A DNA stretch of 64,000 bases from Streptomyces scabiei 87.22 (GCF_000091305.1 NC_013929.1:4092001-4156000), one strand, 5' to 3'. Shown: positions 8,549 to 17,099, numbered from the stretch's first letter. The notes: generated by a model not told the origin, from the sequence alone. Numbers and translations: made by a program.

Positions 8549-8940
8549 GGCCGCCCTCCGCAGCTGATGCGCGTCACCTTGAGCCTCCAGGCTGGTACGA
8601 AATCGTCACCTGTGCGGTCGATACTCACGAGCGGACACGAACGCCTGCCCGAGCGCTTGTTTCCTCAACCGCCTCCGCCCGTCTCAACGACGGTCACTCG
8701 AAAGAGTTACGGGATGGCCGGCTACCTTCGGCACTCTACGTGAGGGCGCGCACACGGTGCAGACATGCGCAACGGACCCTCAATGTTTCACCACAACCTA
8801 TGCCCCATTCAGCCGTTTTTCTTCCCATTTGTTGGTGTCTGAGGCTAGATTCGCAATGAGTCATATTTTCATCTCCTTAGATAGTCGATGTACGGTCATG
8901 GGCACCATCTCCGCCCATAACGGCAACAAGGGGACACGTA
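8549..8940. promoter_or_regulatory. bldM-whiD divergent regulatory region
   Basis: This 392-bp gap between two developmental genes has no coding frame of its own. It holds the SigBldN-type bldM promoter listed separately. The whiD-proximal part (about 8770-8900) is unusually AT-rich for this genome, with runs such as TCATATTTTCATC, suggesting whiD promoters or regulator binding there. Confidence 0.7.
8684..8711 (-). promoter_or_regulatory. SigBldN-type promoter of bldM
   Basis: Reading leftwards, CGTAAC (8711-8706) and CGTTGA (8689-8684) are separated by exactly 16 bp. These match the elements known for the S. coelicolor bldM p1 promoter recognised by the ECF sigma factor BldN. The start codon lies about 135 bp downstream. 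Confidence 0.85.
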
Positions 8941-9276
8941 ATGGCAGATTTCTCCCGCCTTCCCGGACCGAACGCTGACCTGTGGGACTGGCAGCTCCTC
9001 GCGGCCTGCCGCGGGGTCGACAGCTCGCTCTTCTTCCACCCCGAAGGAGAACGCGGTGCGGCACGGAGCGCTCGTGAGAACTCGGCCAAGGAGGTCTGCA
9101 TGCGATGCCCGGTCCGCGCCCAGTGCGCGGCCCACGCCCTCGCGGTGCGCGAGCCGTACGGCGTGTGGGGCGGGCTGACCGAGGACGAGCGCGAGGAACT
9201 CATGGGCAGGGCGCGCCACCGGCTGGTGACGGCGTCCGCGTCCGCGCCGGGGGGCGACAACGCCTCGAACGACTGA
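8941..9276 (+). CDS. whiD: WhiB-like iron-sulfur protein WhiD
   Basis: 111 residues with the four Cys that bind a [4Fe-4S] cluster: Cys23, Cys53, Cys56 and Cys62 (CMRCPVRAQC). The turn motif GVWGG at 74-78 and a basic tail follow. WhiD is needed for late sporulation in Streptomyces; WhiB-like proteins usually act by binding a sigma factor, typically region 4 of HrdB. The ATG at 8941 has AAGGGG about 7 nt upstream. It is divergent from bldM, as in S. coelicolor. Confidence 0.96.
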   Translation: MADFSRLPGPNADLWDWQLLAACRGVDSSLFFHPEGERGAARSARENSAKEVCMRCPVRAQCAAHALAVREPYGVWGGLTEDEREELMGRARHRLVTASASAPGGDNASND

Positions 9277-9342
9277 ACGACTGAAGGAACGTTTCTTTAG
9301 GTCTTCGACGGTCCCGGAGCCGTCCGGCGCCTCGGTCCGGCG

Positions 9343-10257
9343 CTAGCGCGCGGCCGCTCCGGCCAGCCGGTCCAGCGTCGCCGCGACCGTGGGCACCTGG
9401 GCCAGGTCCGGCAGGGTCAGCGCCACGATCTCCCGGCGCACCACCGGCTCGACCGTCACCATCCGCACACCCTTGGGGCGTACGGACTCGATCGCCAGCT
9501 CCGGCAGGACGGCGACCCCGAGGCCCGCGCCCACCAGGCCGACCACCGCCGGATAGTCGTCGGTCGCGAAGTCGATGCGGGGCGTGAAGCCCGCGCTCTC
9601 GCAGACCCGCACCAGCTGCCCCCGGCAGCGCGGGCAGCCGGCGATCCAGGGCTCCCCGGCGAGTTCCCCGATGCCGATGGACGGCGTCCGGGCCAGCCGG
9701 TGCCCCTGCGGGACGAGCCCGACGAGCCGGTCCGTGAGCAGGGGCCGTACGACCAGGTCGGCCCACTCCCCTTCCTCCGCGCCCGGCGCCCCCTCGTAGC
9801 GGAACGCGAGCGCGATGTCGCAGTCGCCCTCGCGGAGCATCTCGACCGAACGCGGCGGCTCGGCCTCCTCCAGGGACACCCGGGTGCCGGGGTGGGCGGC
9901 GCGCAGGGCCGCCAGGGCGGTGGGCACGAGGGTGGAGCTGCCGCTGGGGAAGGAGACCAGGCGGACCCGGCCGGCGCGCAGCCCGGCGATGGCGGCGACC
10001 TCCTCCTCGGCCGCCGTGAGCCCGGCGAGGATGCCGGCCGCGTGCCGCACCAGGGCCTCGCCGGCCTGGGTCAGCCGCGTCTCGCGGCCGGTGCGCACGA
10101 GCAGCGGGGTGCCGACGGAGGATTCGAGCGCCTTCATCTGCTGGCTGACGGCGGGCTGGGTACAGCCGAGCGCGCGTCCGGCCGCCGAGAAGGAGCCGGT
10201 GGCGGCGACGGCGCGCAGGACACGGAGATGACGGGCCTCGATCACGCCGTCGAGCAT
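9343..10257 (-). CDS. LysR-family transcriptional regulator
   Basis: 304 aa with an N-terminal winged helix (LRVLRAVAATGSFSAAGRALGCTQPAVSQQMKAL region, about 10-45) and a C-terminal periplasmic-binding-like effector domain. The frame is open to 10341, but the LysR fold starts right after MLDGVIEARHL, so the ATG at 10257 is chosen; a GTG four codons later is also possible. No clear Shine-Dalgarno is visible. It is divergent from the MOSC gene with 68 bp between, the usual arrangement for a LysR protein and its target. The effector is unknown. Confidence 0.9.
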   Translation of the reverse strand: MLDGVIEARHLRVLRAVAATGSFSAAGRALGCTQPAVSQQMKALESSVGTPLLVRTGRETRLTQAGEALVRHAAGILAGLTAAEEEVAAIAGLRAGRVRLVSFPSGSSTLVPTALAALRAAHPGTRVSLEEAEPPRSVEMLREGDCDIALAFRYEGAPGAEEGEWADLVVRPLLTDRLVGLVPQGHRLARTPSIGIGELAGEPWIAGCPRCRGQLVRVCESAGFTPRIDFATDDYPAVVGLVGAGLGVAVLPELAIESVRPKGVRMVTVEPVVRREIVALTLPDLAQVPTVAATLDRLAGAAAR

Positions 10258-10290
10258 AAGCGCGGCTTGGGCGGGGAGCCGAATATCGCG

Positions 10291-10319
10291 TCGACACTTT
10301 GACCCCCCGCGCCTACCGT
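10291..10319 (+). promoter_or_regulatory. Leaderless-type promoter of the MOSC gene
   Basis: TCGACA (10291-10296) and TACCGT (10314-10319) are 17 bp apart, and the A of the ATG lies 7 nt after the -10 box. Transcription would start at the start codon, which explains the missing Shine-Dalgarno. Confidence 0.6.
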
Positions 10320-10325
10320 GCCCGT

Positions 10326-10991
10326 ATGAAGCTGCTGTCACTGAATGTGGGGCGCCCCCGGGCCGTCGACGTCCCGGAGGAGTCGAAGCGCGTCACGGGC
10401 ATCGACAAGCGCCCGGTGGACGGGCCGGTGCGGGTGGCCGCGCCCGGGCCCAAGGGGGTCGGCGCCAGCGGGGTGGCCGGGGACGCGGTGTGCAACACCG
10501 AGCATCACGGCGGTGACGACCAGGCCGTGTACGCGTTCGCCCGCGAGGACCTGGACGCCTGGGAGCGCGAACTCGGCCGCACCCTGCCCAACGGGGCGTT
10601 CGGCGAGAACCTCACCACCGAGGGCCTCGACATCTCCGGCGCCCTCGTCGGCGAACGCTGGCGGATCGGCCCCGAGCTGGTGCTGGAGGTCACGTGCGGC
10701 CGTGTCCCCTGTCTGAACTTCCAGCGTCATCTCGGCGAGCGGGGCTGGGTCAAGCGCTTCACGCGGCAGGGCGCGCCCGGCGCGTATCTGCGGGTGATCG
10801 AGCCCGGTGAGATCCGTGCGGGGGACCCCGTCGAGATCGTGCACCGGCCCTCCCACGACGTCACCGTGAACCTCGCCTTCCGGGCCACGATGGGCGAACA
10901 CGACCTGCTTCCACGGCTGTTGGTGGCGGGCGAGGCGCTCCATCCCGAGCTGCTGGAGAGGGCGCGGAAGCACACGGCGCGCCAGGAGTGA
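10326..10991 (+). CDS. MOSC domain protein, YiiM-like
   Basis: 221 aa. The MOSC (molybdenum cofactor sulfurase C-terminal) domain spans about residues 40-160, with HHGGDDQAVYAF and NLTTEGLDISGALVGERW typical of the YiiM group. The conserved Cys lies in CGRVPCLNFQRHLG. MOSC proteins bind molybdenum cofactor or move sulfur; YiiM in E. coli detoxifies N-hydroxylated bases. The start is set by the ATG at 10326, just after a leaderless-type promoter; the longer frame at 10299 has no support. The divergent LysR gene may control it. Confidence 0.9.
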   Translation: MKLLSLNVGRPRAVDVPEESKRVTGIDKRPVDGPVRVAAPGPKGVGASGVAGDAVCNTEHHGGDDQAVYAFAREDLDAWERELGRTLPNGAFGENLTTEGLDISGALVGERWRIGPELVLEVTCGRVPCLNFQRHLGERGWVKRFTRQGAPGAYLRVIEPGEIRAGDPVEIVHRPSHDVTVNLAFRATMGEHDLLPRLLVAGEALHPELLERARKHTARQE

Positions 10992-11126
10992 CGGGCCGGC
11001 GGGCCGCGCGGTGTCCGTGAAGGCGCCCCGCCGGCGCGGGTGTTCCGCGGAAGACGGGCGAAACCGCCGCCGGACGTGCGGTGGAGGGGGCGGGGACCGT
11101 ACGGTTCCGGTCACTACGCTTGCGCC

Positions 11127-11900
11127 ATGACAACGGCTCTGATTACGGGATCGACCGCGGGGATCGGTGCCGCCTTCGCGCGGCGCCTGGCGGCGGACGG
11201 GCACAACCTGGTGCTGGTGGCGCGCGACACCAAGCGGCTGCGGGAGCAGGCGACCGAACTGCACGACCGGCACGGCGTCGAGGCGGAGGTGCTGACGGCG
11301 GACCTGGCGACGGACGACGGCATCGAGTCGGTGGCGCGGCGCCTGTCGGACCGCAAGAACCCCGTCGACCTGCTGATCAACAACGCCGGCTTCGGCAACA
11401 AGGGCCGCTACCTCGACGTCTCCATGACCGACGAGCTGCGCATGCTCAAGGTCCACTGCGAGGCGGTCCTCCGTCTCACCTCGGCGGCCTGCGAGTCCAT
11501 GCGCGAGCGCGGCCGGGGCGGGGTGGTGAACGTGGCCTCGGTCGCCGCGTTCGTACCGCGGGGCACCTACGGGGCGTCGAAGGCATGGGTCGTGCAGTTC
11601 ACGCAGGGTGCCGCGCGCGACCTGGCCGGGACCGGGGTGCGGCTGATGGCGCTGTGCCCGGGGTTCGTGCGCACCGAGTTCCACGACCGGGCCGGCATGG
11701 GTACCGACAGCATCCCGTCCTGGATGTGGCTCGACGCCGACAAGCTGGTCACCGCCGCCCTCGCCGACCTGTCCCGGGGCCGGACGGTCTCCGTCCCCGA
11801 CCCGCGCTACAAGGCCCTGATGGGTGTGGTGAAGGTGGTGCCGCGGGGGATGCTGGGCGGGATCAGCTCGAAGACGGGACGGAAGTACGGGCCGCAGTAA
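11127..11900 (+). CDS. Short-chain dehydrogenase/reductase
   Basis: 257-aa classical SDR. The cofactor motif GSTAGIG (about 7-13) opens the Rossmann fold, LLINNAGFG is the NNAG motif, and GTYGASKAW carries the catalytic YxxxK. VARDTKRL after the second strand suggests preference for NADP. The substrate cannot be predicted. TACGCT ends 6 nt before the ATG, so it is probably leaderless. An in-frame ATG-free extension upstream to 11040 is not supported. Confidence 0.92.
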   Translation: MTTALITGSTAGIGAAFARRLAADGHNLVLVARDTKRLREQATELHDRHGVEAEVLTADLATDDGIESVARRLSDRKNPVDLLINNAGFGNKGRYLDVSMTDELRMLKVHCEAVLRLTSAACESMRERGRGGVVNVASVAAFVPRGTYGASKAWVVQFTQGAARDLAGTGVRLMALCPGFVRTEFHDRAGMGTDSIPSWMWLDADKLVTAALADLSRGRTVSVPDPRYKALMGVVKVVPRGMLGGISSKTGRKYGPQ

Positions 11901-11993
11901 CCGTCCCCCGAACGGCCCAGCGGGTGAGGGCGGCGGCCCGGCGCGACAATGGAGCTGTTCATCCGGACCCAGGGGGGTCGGAGGCGGTGTGCC

Positions 11994-12701
11994 ATGACAT
12001 TCGTGCAGCTCATCGACTGCAGGACCAGCCGGTTCGACGAGATGGACCGGCTGATGGACACATGGGTCGAGAAGACCAGGGGCAAGCGGACGGCGACGCA
12101 CAGCCTGATCGGGAAGGACCGGTCGGACGGGTCGCACTTCGTGGAGATCGTGGAGTTCCCGTCGTACGAGGAGGCGATGCGCAACTCCGGGCTGCCGGAG
12201 ACGGAGCGGATCTTCCAGGAGATGGTGGCGCTGTGCGAGGAGATGCCCACGTTCACGGACCTGGACGTGGTGCGGGACGAGCAGTTGTGCGCCGACACGT
12301 CACGGCGGTTCCTCGCGACCATCGCCGCCGAGGGCGAACTGCCGCCGCTGGACGGTCTGCTCGCGGAGGGTTACCACGACCACGTCCCCTCGGAGGAGCC
12401 GGACGCCATCGGCATGGACGCGTTCCGGCGGACCGTCGAGGAGTGGCGGGGCGGCTTCGACTTCGCGTTCACCGTGGAGGACCAGATCGCCCAGGGCGAC
12501 AGGGTGTGCACGCGGTGGACCTGGAACGCGACCCACACGGGGGACTTCCTCGGGATTCCGGCCAGTGGCAGGAAGGTCCGGATGACGGGGACGCTCGTCC
12601 ACCTGTTCTCTCCCGAAGGGAAGATCACCGAGGGCTGGTGGGAGTACGACCGGCTCGGGCTGATGGGGCAGTTGGGCGCGCTCGACGACCTGGAGAAGTA
12701 G
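11994..12701 (+). CDS. Two-domain protein: ABM-like dimeric barrel fused to a SnoaL-like domain
   Basis: 235 aa. Residues 1-95 look like an antibiotic-biosynthesis-monooxygenase-type ferredoxin-like barrel (MTFVQLIDCRTSRFDEMDRL, then FVEIVEFPSYEEAMRNS). Residues 100-230 are a SnoaL/ester-cyclase-like cone fold (GLLAEGYHDHVPSEEPDAIG, HTGDFLGIPASGRKV, VHLFSPEGKITEGWWEYD). The ATG at 11994 follows GGAGG at 9 nt; an ATG 15 codons upstream is possible. The combination suggests binding of a small hydrophobic substrate. No biosynthetic cluster is adjacent, so the function is unknown. Confidence 0.85.
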   Translation: MTFVQLIDCRTSRFDEMDRLMDTWVEKTRGKRTATHSLIGKDRSDGSHFVEIVEFPSYEEAMRNSGLPETERIFQEMVALCEEMPTFTDLDVVRDEQLCADTSRRFLATIAAEGELPPLDGLLAEGYHDHVPSEEPDAIGMDAFRRTVEEWRGGFDFAFTVEDQIAQGDRVCTRWTWNATHTGDFLGIPASGRKVRMTGTLVHLFSPEGKITEGWWEYDRLGLMGQLGALDDLEK

Positions 12702-12791
12702 GCGCGGCGCCCCGAGCGGCCGGAGCGGAACGGGCGGAGACGGAACGGGCCGGGAGAGAACGGTCCGGGAGGGAACGCTCGGAGACGGGGA

Positions 12792-12826
12792 AGGCCCGGC
12801 ACCCCGCGTACGGGGGTGCCGGGCCT
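12792..12826. terminator. Strong hairpin, bidirectional terminator between the fusion gene and groEL1
   Basis: AGGCCCGGCACCCC pairs with GGGGTGCCGGGCCT (14 bp perfect) around a short loop. It lies between convergent genes and can end both transcripts. Confidence 0.85.
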
Positions 12827-12858
12827 CACCTGTGGCTGTGGCCTGCCGACGTCGTAGG

Positions 12859-14484
12859 TCAGTGGGCGTGGCCGTGGCCGCCGTGGCCCGCGTCGGCCGG
12901 CTCCTCTTCCTTCTTCTCGACGACCAGGGTCTCGGTCGTCAGGAGGAGGGAGGCGATGGAGGCGGCGTTCTCCAGGGCGGAGCGGGTGACCTTGACCGGG
13001 TCGATGACGCCGGACTTCACCAGGTCGCCGTACTCGCCGGTGGCGGCGTTGAAGCCCTGGCCCTTGTCCAGCTCGGCGACCTTGGAGGTGATGACGTAGC
13101 CCTCCAGGCCGGCGTTCTCGGCGATCCAGCGCAGCGGCTCGACGGCGGCCTTGCGGACGACGGCGACACCGGTGGCCTCGTCGCCGGTCTTGCCGAGGTT
13201 GCCCTCCAGGACCTTCACGGCGTGGACGAGCGCGGAGCCACCACCGGAGACGATGCCCTCCTCGACCGCGGCGCGGGTCGCGGAGATGGCGTCCTCCAGA
13301 CGGTGCTTCTTCTCCTTCAGCTCCACCTCGGTGGCGGCGCCGACCTTGATCACGCACACGCCGCCGGCCAGCTTCGCGAGGCGCTCCTGGAGCTTCTCGC
13401 GGTCCCAGTCGGAGTCCGTGTTCTCGATCTCGGCCTTGATCTGGGCGACGCGGCCCTGCACGGCACCGGAGTCACCGGCGCCGTCGACGATCGTGGTGTC
13501 GTCCTTGGTGACGGTGACGCGGCGGGCGGAGCCGAGCACGTCCAGGCCGACCTGGTCGAGCTTGAGGCCGACCTCCTCGGAGATGACCTCGGCGCCGGTC
13601 AGCGTGGCCATGTCCTGCAGCATCGCCTTGCGGCGGTCGCCGAAGCCGGGGGCCTTGACGGCGACCGCGTTGAAGGTGCCGCGGATCTTGTTCACGACCA
13701 GGGTCGACAGGGCCTCGCCCTCGACGTCCTCGGCGATGATCAGCAGCGGCTTCGAGGCGTTGGCCTGGATGACCTTCTCCAGCAGGGGCAGCAGGTCGGC
13801 GATGGCGCCGATCTTGCCCTGGTGGATGAGGATGTACGGGTCGTCGAGGACGGCCTCCATACGCTCCTGGTCGGTGACGAAGTAGGGGGAGAGGTAGCCC
13901 TTGTCGAAGGCCATGCCCTCGGTGAAGTCCAGCTCCAGACCGAAGGTGTTGGACTCCTCGACGGTGATGACACCGTCCTTGCCGACCTTGTCCATGGCCT
14001 CGGCGATCAGCTCGCCGACCTGCTGGTCCTGGGCGGAGAGACCGGCGACGGCGGCGATGTCCGACTTCTCGTCGATCGGGCGGGCGGTCGCGAGGAGCTC
14101 CTCGGACACGGCCTTGACCGCGGCGTCGATGCCCTTCTTCAGGGCGGCCGGGGAGGCACCCGCGGCGACGTTGCGCAGGCCCTCGCGGACGAGCGCCTGG
14201 GCCAGCACGGTGGCGGTGGTCGTACCGTCACCCGCTACGTCGTTGGTCTTGGTCGCCACCTCCTTCACCAGCTGGACGCCGAGGTTCTCGTACGGGTCCT
14301 CGACCTCGACCTCACGGGCGATGGTCACACCGTCGTTGGTGATGGTGGGGGCGCCGAACTTCTTGTCGATGACGACGTTGCGGCCCTTGGGGCCGATCGT
14401 CACCTTGACCGTGTCGGCCAGCTTGTTGACGCCGCGCTCGAGGGCGCGACGGGCGTCCTCGTCGAACTTCAGGATCTTCGCCAT
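12859..14484 (-). CDS. groEL1: 60-kDa chaperonin GroEL1
   Basis: 541-aa GroEL with the ATP-site segment VAGDGTTTATVLAQ, the apical domain, and GGGSALVHAV near the end. The C-terminus is His-rich (GHGGHGHAH) rather than Gly-Met repeats, which marks the actinobacterial GroEL1 paralogue that lies beside groES; GroEL2 is usually elsewhere. It folds proteins in the cytoplasm; mycobacterial GroEL1 has extra roles in biofilm lipids and metal binding. groES is 119 bp upstream and the pair shares the CIRCE-controlled promoter. Confidence 0.97.
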   Translation of the reverse strand: MAKILKFDEDARRALERGVNKLADTVKVTIGPKGRNVVIDKKFGAPTITNDGVTIAREVEVEDPYENLGVQLVKEVATKTNDVAGDGTTTATVLAQALVREGLRNVAAGASPAALKKGIDAAVKAVSEELLATARPIDEKSDIAAVAGLSAQDQQVGELIAEAMDKVGKDGVITVEESNTFGLELDFTEGMAFDKGYLSPYFVTDQERMEAVLDDPYILIHQGKIGAIADLLPLLEKVIQANASKPLLIIAEDVEGEALSTLVVNKIRGTFNAVAVKAPGFGDRRKAMLQDMATLTGAEVISEEVGLKLDQVGLDVLGSARRVTVTKDDTTIVDGAGDSGAVQGRVAQIKAEIENTDSDWDREKLQERLAKLAGGVCVIKVGAATEVELKEKKHRLEDAISATRAAVEEGIVSGGGSALVHAVKVLEGNLGKTGDEATGVAVVRKAAVEPLRWIAENAGLEGYVITSKVAELDKGQGFNAATGEYGDLVKSGVIDPVKVTRSALENAASIASLLLTTETLVVEKKEEEPADAGHGGHGHAH

Positions 14485-14603
14485 GGGAGCGGTTCAGCCC
14501 TCTCGGAAAATGTGGGTGAAACGAACTGCGCCCCAGACGCCCGGCTTCATAAGGTGGCGGGGGCCCGGGGCGCAGCTCACAAGCAGAATGTGCTTGAGGT
14601 GAC

Positions 14604-14912
14604 TTACTTCTCGATGACCGCGAGGACGTCGCGGGACGAGAGGACGAGGTACTCCTCGCCGTTGTACTTCACCTCGGTGCCGCCGTACTTGCTGTACAGC
14701 ACGATGTCGCCGACCTTCACGTCGAGCGGCAGGCGCTCGCCGTTCTCGAAGCGGCCCGGACCCACGGCGAGGATGACGCCCTCCTGGGGCTTCTCCTTCG
14801 CGGTGTCCGGAATGACCAGGCCAGAGGCGGTGGTCTGCTCGGCGTCGAGCGGCTGGACCACAATGCGGTCCTCGAGCGGCTTGATGGCAACCTTGGAGCT
14901 GGTGGTCGTCAC
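14604..14912 (-). CDS. groES: 10-kDa co-chaperonin GroES
   Basis: 102 aa with the GroES signature (IKPLEDRIVVQPLDAEQTT at 10-28) and the mobile loop containing SGLVIPDTAKEKPQ. It caps the GroEL ring. It is the first gene of the groES-groEL1 operon, about 100 bp downstream of two HrcA operators. Confidence 0.97.
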   Translation of the reverse strand: MTTTSSKVAIKPLEDRIVVQPLDAEQTTASGLVIPDTAKEKPQEGVILAVGPGRFENGERLPLDVKVGDIVLYSKYGGTEVKYNGEEYLVLSSRDVLAVIEK

Positions 14913-15010
14913 GATCCGACCTCCCCCTTCGGAGATCTCACGGGGTTAACTGTCTGAGGTGGCGACCAGGTGGATCCGTCGTCGCGGGTGCCGGACCTGC
15001 CCGTCGCTGG

Positions 15011-15037
15011 TTGGCACTCTCCAGGGGGGAGTGCCAG
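15011..15037. promoter_or_regulatory. CIRCE operator, copy 1 (start-proximal)
   Basis: TTGGCACTC-N9-GAGTGCCAG, a close match to TTAGCACTC-N9-GAGTGCTAA. It is the HrcA repressor site for chaperone genes and lies just downstream of the groES -10 box. Confidence 0.9.
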
Positions 15038-15042
15038 ACCTG

Positions 15043-15072
15043 AGACTATGACTGTGATTAGCACTCGGTCAA
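15043..15072 (-). promoter_or_regulatory. groES-groEL1 promoter
   Basis: Reading leftwards, TTGACC (15072-15067) and TAGTCT (15048-15043) are 18 bp apart. The -35 box lies inside the spacer of CIRCE copy 2, and CIRCE copy 1 follows the -10, so HrcA bound at either site would block RNA polymerase. Confidence 0.7.
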
Positions 15073-15084
15073 GCGGACTGCTAA
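15058..15084. promoter_or_regulatory. CIRCE operator, copy 2
   Basis: TTAGCACTC-N9-GACTGCTAA, one base from the CIRCE consensus. It overlaps the -35 box of the groES promoter. Confidence 0.93.
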
Positions 15085-15174
15085 TCGAGTGGGTTGCGGC
15101 GGGTCGGCGGGCGGTCGGCGGCGGCCTTCCCGCGAGGGCCCCTGCCCGTGCCTCACCGCTTCCTCCGTGGCGCC

Positions 15175-16101
15175 TCAGAGGTAGTCCTCCAGGCGGCCGA
15201 CGGTGAGGCCCTGCTCCTGGATCCGGCGCAGCAGCCGCGTCGTCATCTGCGTGAGGGTGGCGCCCCCGAGCTGGTCGGGGCCCCGGAACTGGGCCAGGAC
15301 GATGTCGCCGGGGCGCAGCCGGTCGCCGACGGCGTAGCGGAGGTCGTGGATCTGCATGGACGCGCGCCACAGGACGACGGCCGCGATGCCGCAGTCGGCG
15401 GCGGCGCGCAGCGTGGTGGCGTCGTGGAGGCCGTAGGGCGGGCGGAACAGGGTCGGCCGGGCGCCGAAGCGCTGTCTGAGCTTGTGCTGCTGGCCGCAGA
15501 TCTCGGCGCGCTGTCCGGCGTACGGCAGGCCGCGCAGGGCGGTGTGGTCCAGGGTGTGGTTCTGCACGGTCGCCCCGACGGCCCGCAGCCGGGCGAAGTG
15601 GCCGTATCCCGGCCCCACGACACTGTCCGTCAGGAACATGCTCACCGGCAGCCGCAGCTCACGCACCATGTCGACGAACCTCGGGTCCTTCTCCGCGCCG
15701 TCGTCGTACGTCAGGAAGACCACCTTGTCCCGGGTCGGCACCCGGTCCACGACGGGCGGCAGCCCCGGGCCGGCCGCGCGGAGGCGCGGGGGCCGGTCGG
15801 GCTCGCGGGGCGGGGGCGCGAGGGGGGCGGTGAGACCCCAGCGGCGGTACGCGGGCGTGCGGGGGTGTGCGTGGGGGTGGGGGTGCTTGTGTCCGGGCGC
15901 GCGGGCGCTGCCGTCCGCGCCGGGGGTGTCCGGGACCGGGCGCGGGTCGCGCGCCGTCGCGTCGGCCCCGGTAGCAGCCGGCCGGGCGGCGGGACCGGCC
16001 GCGCACCCGGGGAGGAGCAGGGCGAGCAGCGCGGCGAGTGCGACGGGTGCGGTGCGGACGCGGGAGCCCGGCGTACGCCCCCGTGCCCCGCCGGCCGTCA
16101 C
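15175..16101 (-). CDS. Secreted polysaccharide deacetylase, NodB family (second of a tandem pair)
   Basis: 308 aa. A hydrophobic stretch ends in the lipobox LLLPGC at about residue 30, so it is probably an exported lipoprotein. A Pro/His-rich linker follows (HKHPHPHAHPR), then the NodB domain: TYDDG (catalytic and metal Asp), NHTLDH (HxxxH metal motif), RPPYG, and a late LRPGDIVLAQF. It likely removes N- or O-acetyl groups from a cell-wall glycan. Its GTG overlaps the stop of the upstream paralogue as GTGA, so the two are translationally coupled. Confidence 0.9.
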   Translation of the reverse strand: MTAGGARGRTPGSRVRTAPVALAALLALLLPGCAAGPAARPAATGADATARDPRPVPDTPGADGSARAPGHKHPHPHAHPRTPAYRRWGLTAPLAPPPREPDRPPRLRAAGPGLPPVVDRVPTRDKVVFLTYDDGAEKDPRFVDMVRELRLPVSMFLTDSVVGPGYGHFARLRAVGATVQNHTLDHTALRGLPYAGQRAEICGQQHKLRQRFGARPTLFRPPYGLHDATTLRAAADCGIAAVVLWRASMQIHDLRYAVGDRLRPGDIVLAQFRGPDQLGGATLTQMTTRLLRRIQEQGLTVGRLEDYL

Positions 16102-17099
16102 AGGTAGTCCTCCAGCCTCGCCACCGCGTAGCCCTCGGCGGTGGCCCGGTCCAGGAAGCGGCGGACCATGTCGGGCATGGTGCCCTTGCCGTCGGACCTG
16201 CCCCGGAAGTGGCTCAGGACGATGTCGCCGGGGCGGAGCCGGCGGTCCGCCTCGCGGTGCTCCCAGCGGTCGGCGAAGACCTCCTCGTTCCAGAGGGGGA
16301 CGACCTCGATCCCACAGGACTTGGCGGCGCGCAGGGTGTGCCGGTCGTAGCTCCCGTACGGCGGCCGGAAGAGCCGGGGCCGCTCGCCGTAGCGCTTCTC
16401 GATCACGTCCTGCATGCCGCAGATCTCGCGTTCCTGGGCGGCGCGGGAGAGGGAGCGCAGAGGGCGGTGGTGGAGGGTGTGGTTGCCGAGGACCACGCCC
16501 CGGTCCCGCATCCGGGCGAAGTAGCCGTAGTCCTCCTTGATCAGGTAGTCGCTGAGGAAGGCGGTGTACGGGACGCGCAGGTCGCTCATCATCCGCAGGA
16601 ACGCGGGGTCCTTCTCGGCGCCGTCGTCGATCGTGAGGAAGAGGATCCGGTCGCGGGTGGGGACGGTGGTGAGGACCGGGGGAAGTCCGTCCTCCTCGTG
16701 GCCGTCCACCTCGAACCCCTCGCGTGTGCGGAGCACCGGCTTCTCGGCCGGAGGCGGCGGCGCGAGCAGGGGCACTCCGGCCAGTCCCCAGCGCTTCGCC
16801 GCGGCGACCCGCGCGGCGTGCGCCCGGCGCAGCTTCCCGGCGTACGCGTCGAGGGCGCGGGCGCCCGGCGCCTGGAGAGGCCGCTGTCCGCGCTCCTGCC
16901 CGTGGGCCGGCCCCGCGGTGCCCTCCCGTCCGGCCGCCCCCTGCCTGCCGTCCTCCCCGCCTCCCTCGTCTCCCCCGGCACACCCGGACACGATGACCGC
17001 GGCGGCGAGCACGGCGACACCGCCCCGGAACACGCTGCTCCGCCCCCAGAAACTCGCCTGCTTCGCACTCTTTACATCATTTTGTCGTACGAGTCGCAT
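16098..17099 (-). CDS. Secreted polysaccharide deacetylase, NodB family (first of a tandem pair)
   Basis: 333 aa with a lipoprotein signal (hydrophobic stretch ending VSGCAGG, lipid Cys about residue 40). The NodB domain has TIDDGAEKDP, NHTLHH, RPPYGSYD and LRPGDIVLSHF, so all metal and catalytic positions are present. The ATG at 17099 (MRLVRQNDVK) is preferred over an ATG 27 codons upstream because the signal peptide follows directly and GGGAGG lies upstream. It resembles its downstream neighbour across the whole domain and arose by tandem duplication. Confidence 0.9.
   Translation of the reverse strand: MRLVRQNDVKSAKQASFWGRSSVFRGGVAVLAAAVIVSGCAGGDEGGGEDGRQGAAGREGTAGPAHGQERGQRPLQAPGARALDAYAGKLRRAHAARVAAAKRWGLAGVPLLAPPPPAEKPVLRTREGFEVDGHEEDGLPPVLTTVPTRDRILFLTIDDGAEKDPAFLRMMSDLRVPYTAFLSDYLIKEDYGYFARMRDRGVVLGNHTLHHRPLRSLSRAAQEREICGMQDVIEKRYGERPRLFRPPYGSYDRHTLRAAKSCGIEVVPLWNEEVFADRWEHREADRRLRPGDIVLSHFRGRSDGKGTMPDMVRRFLDRATAEGYAVARLEDYL

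Noticed and set aside
10338..12137. A 599-codon minus-strand frame across the MOSC and SDR genes
   Set aside because: Spans two well-supported genes and the gap between them, with His/Pro/Arg-rich composition typical of shadows.
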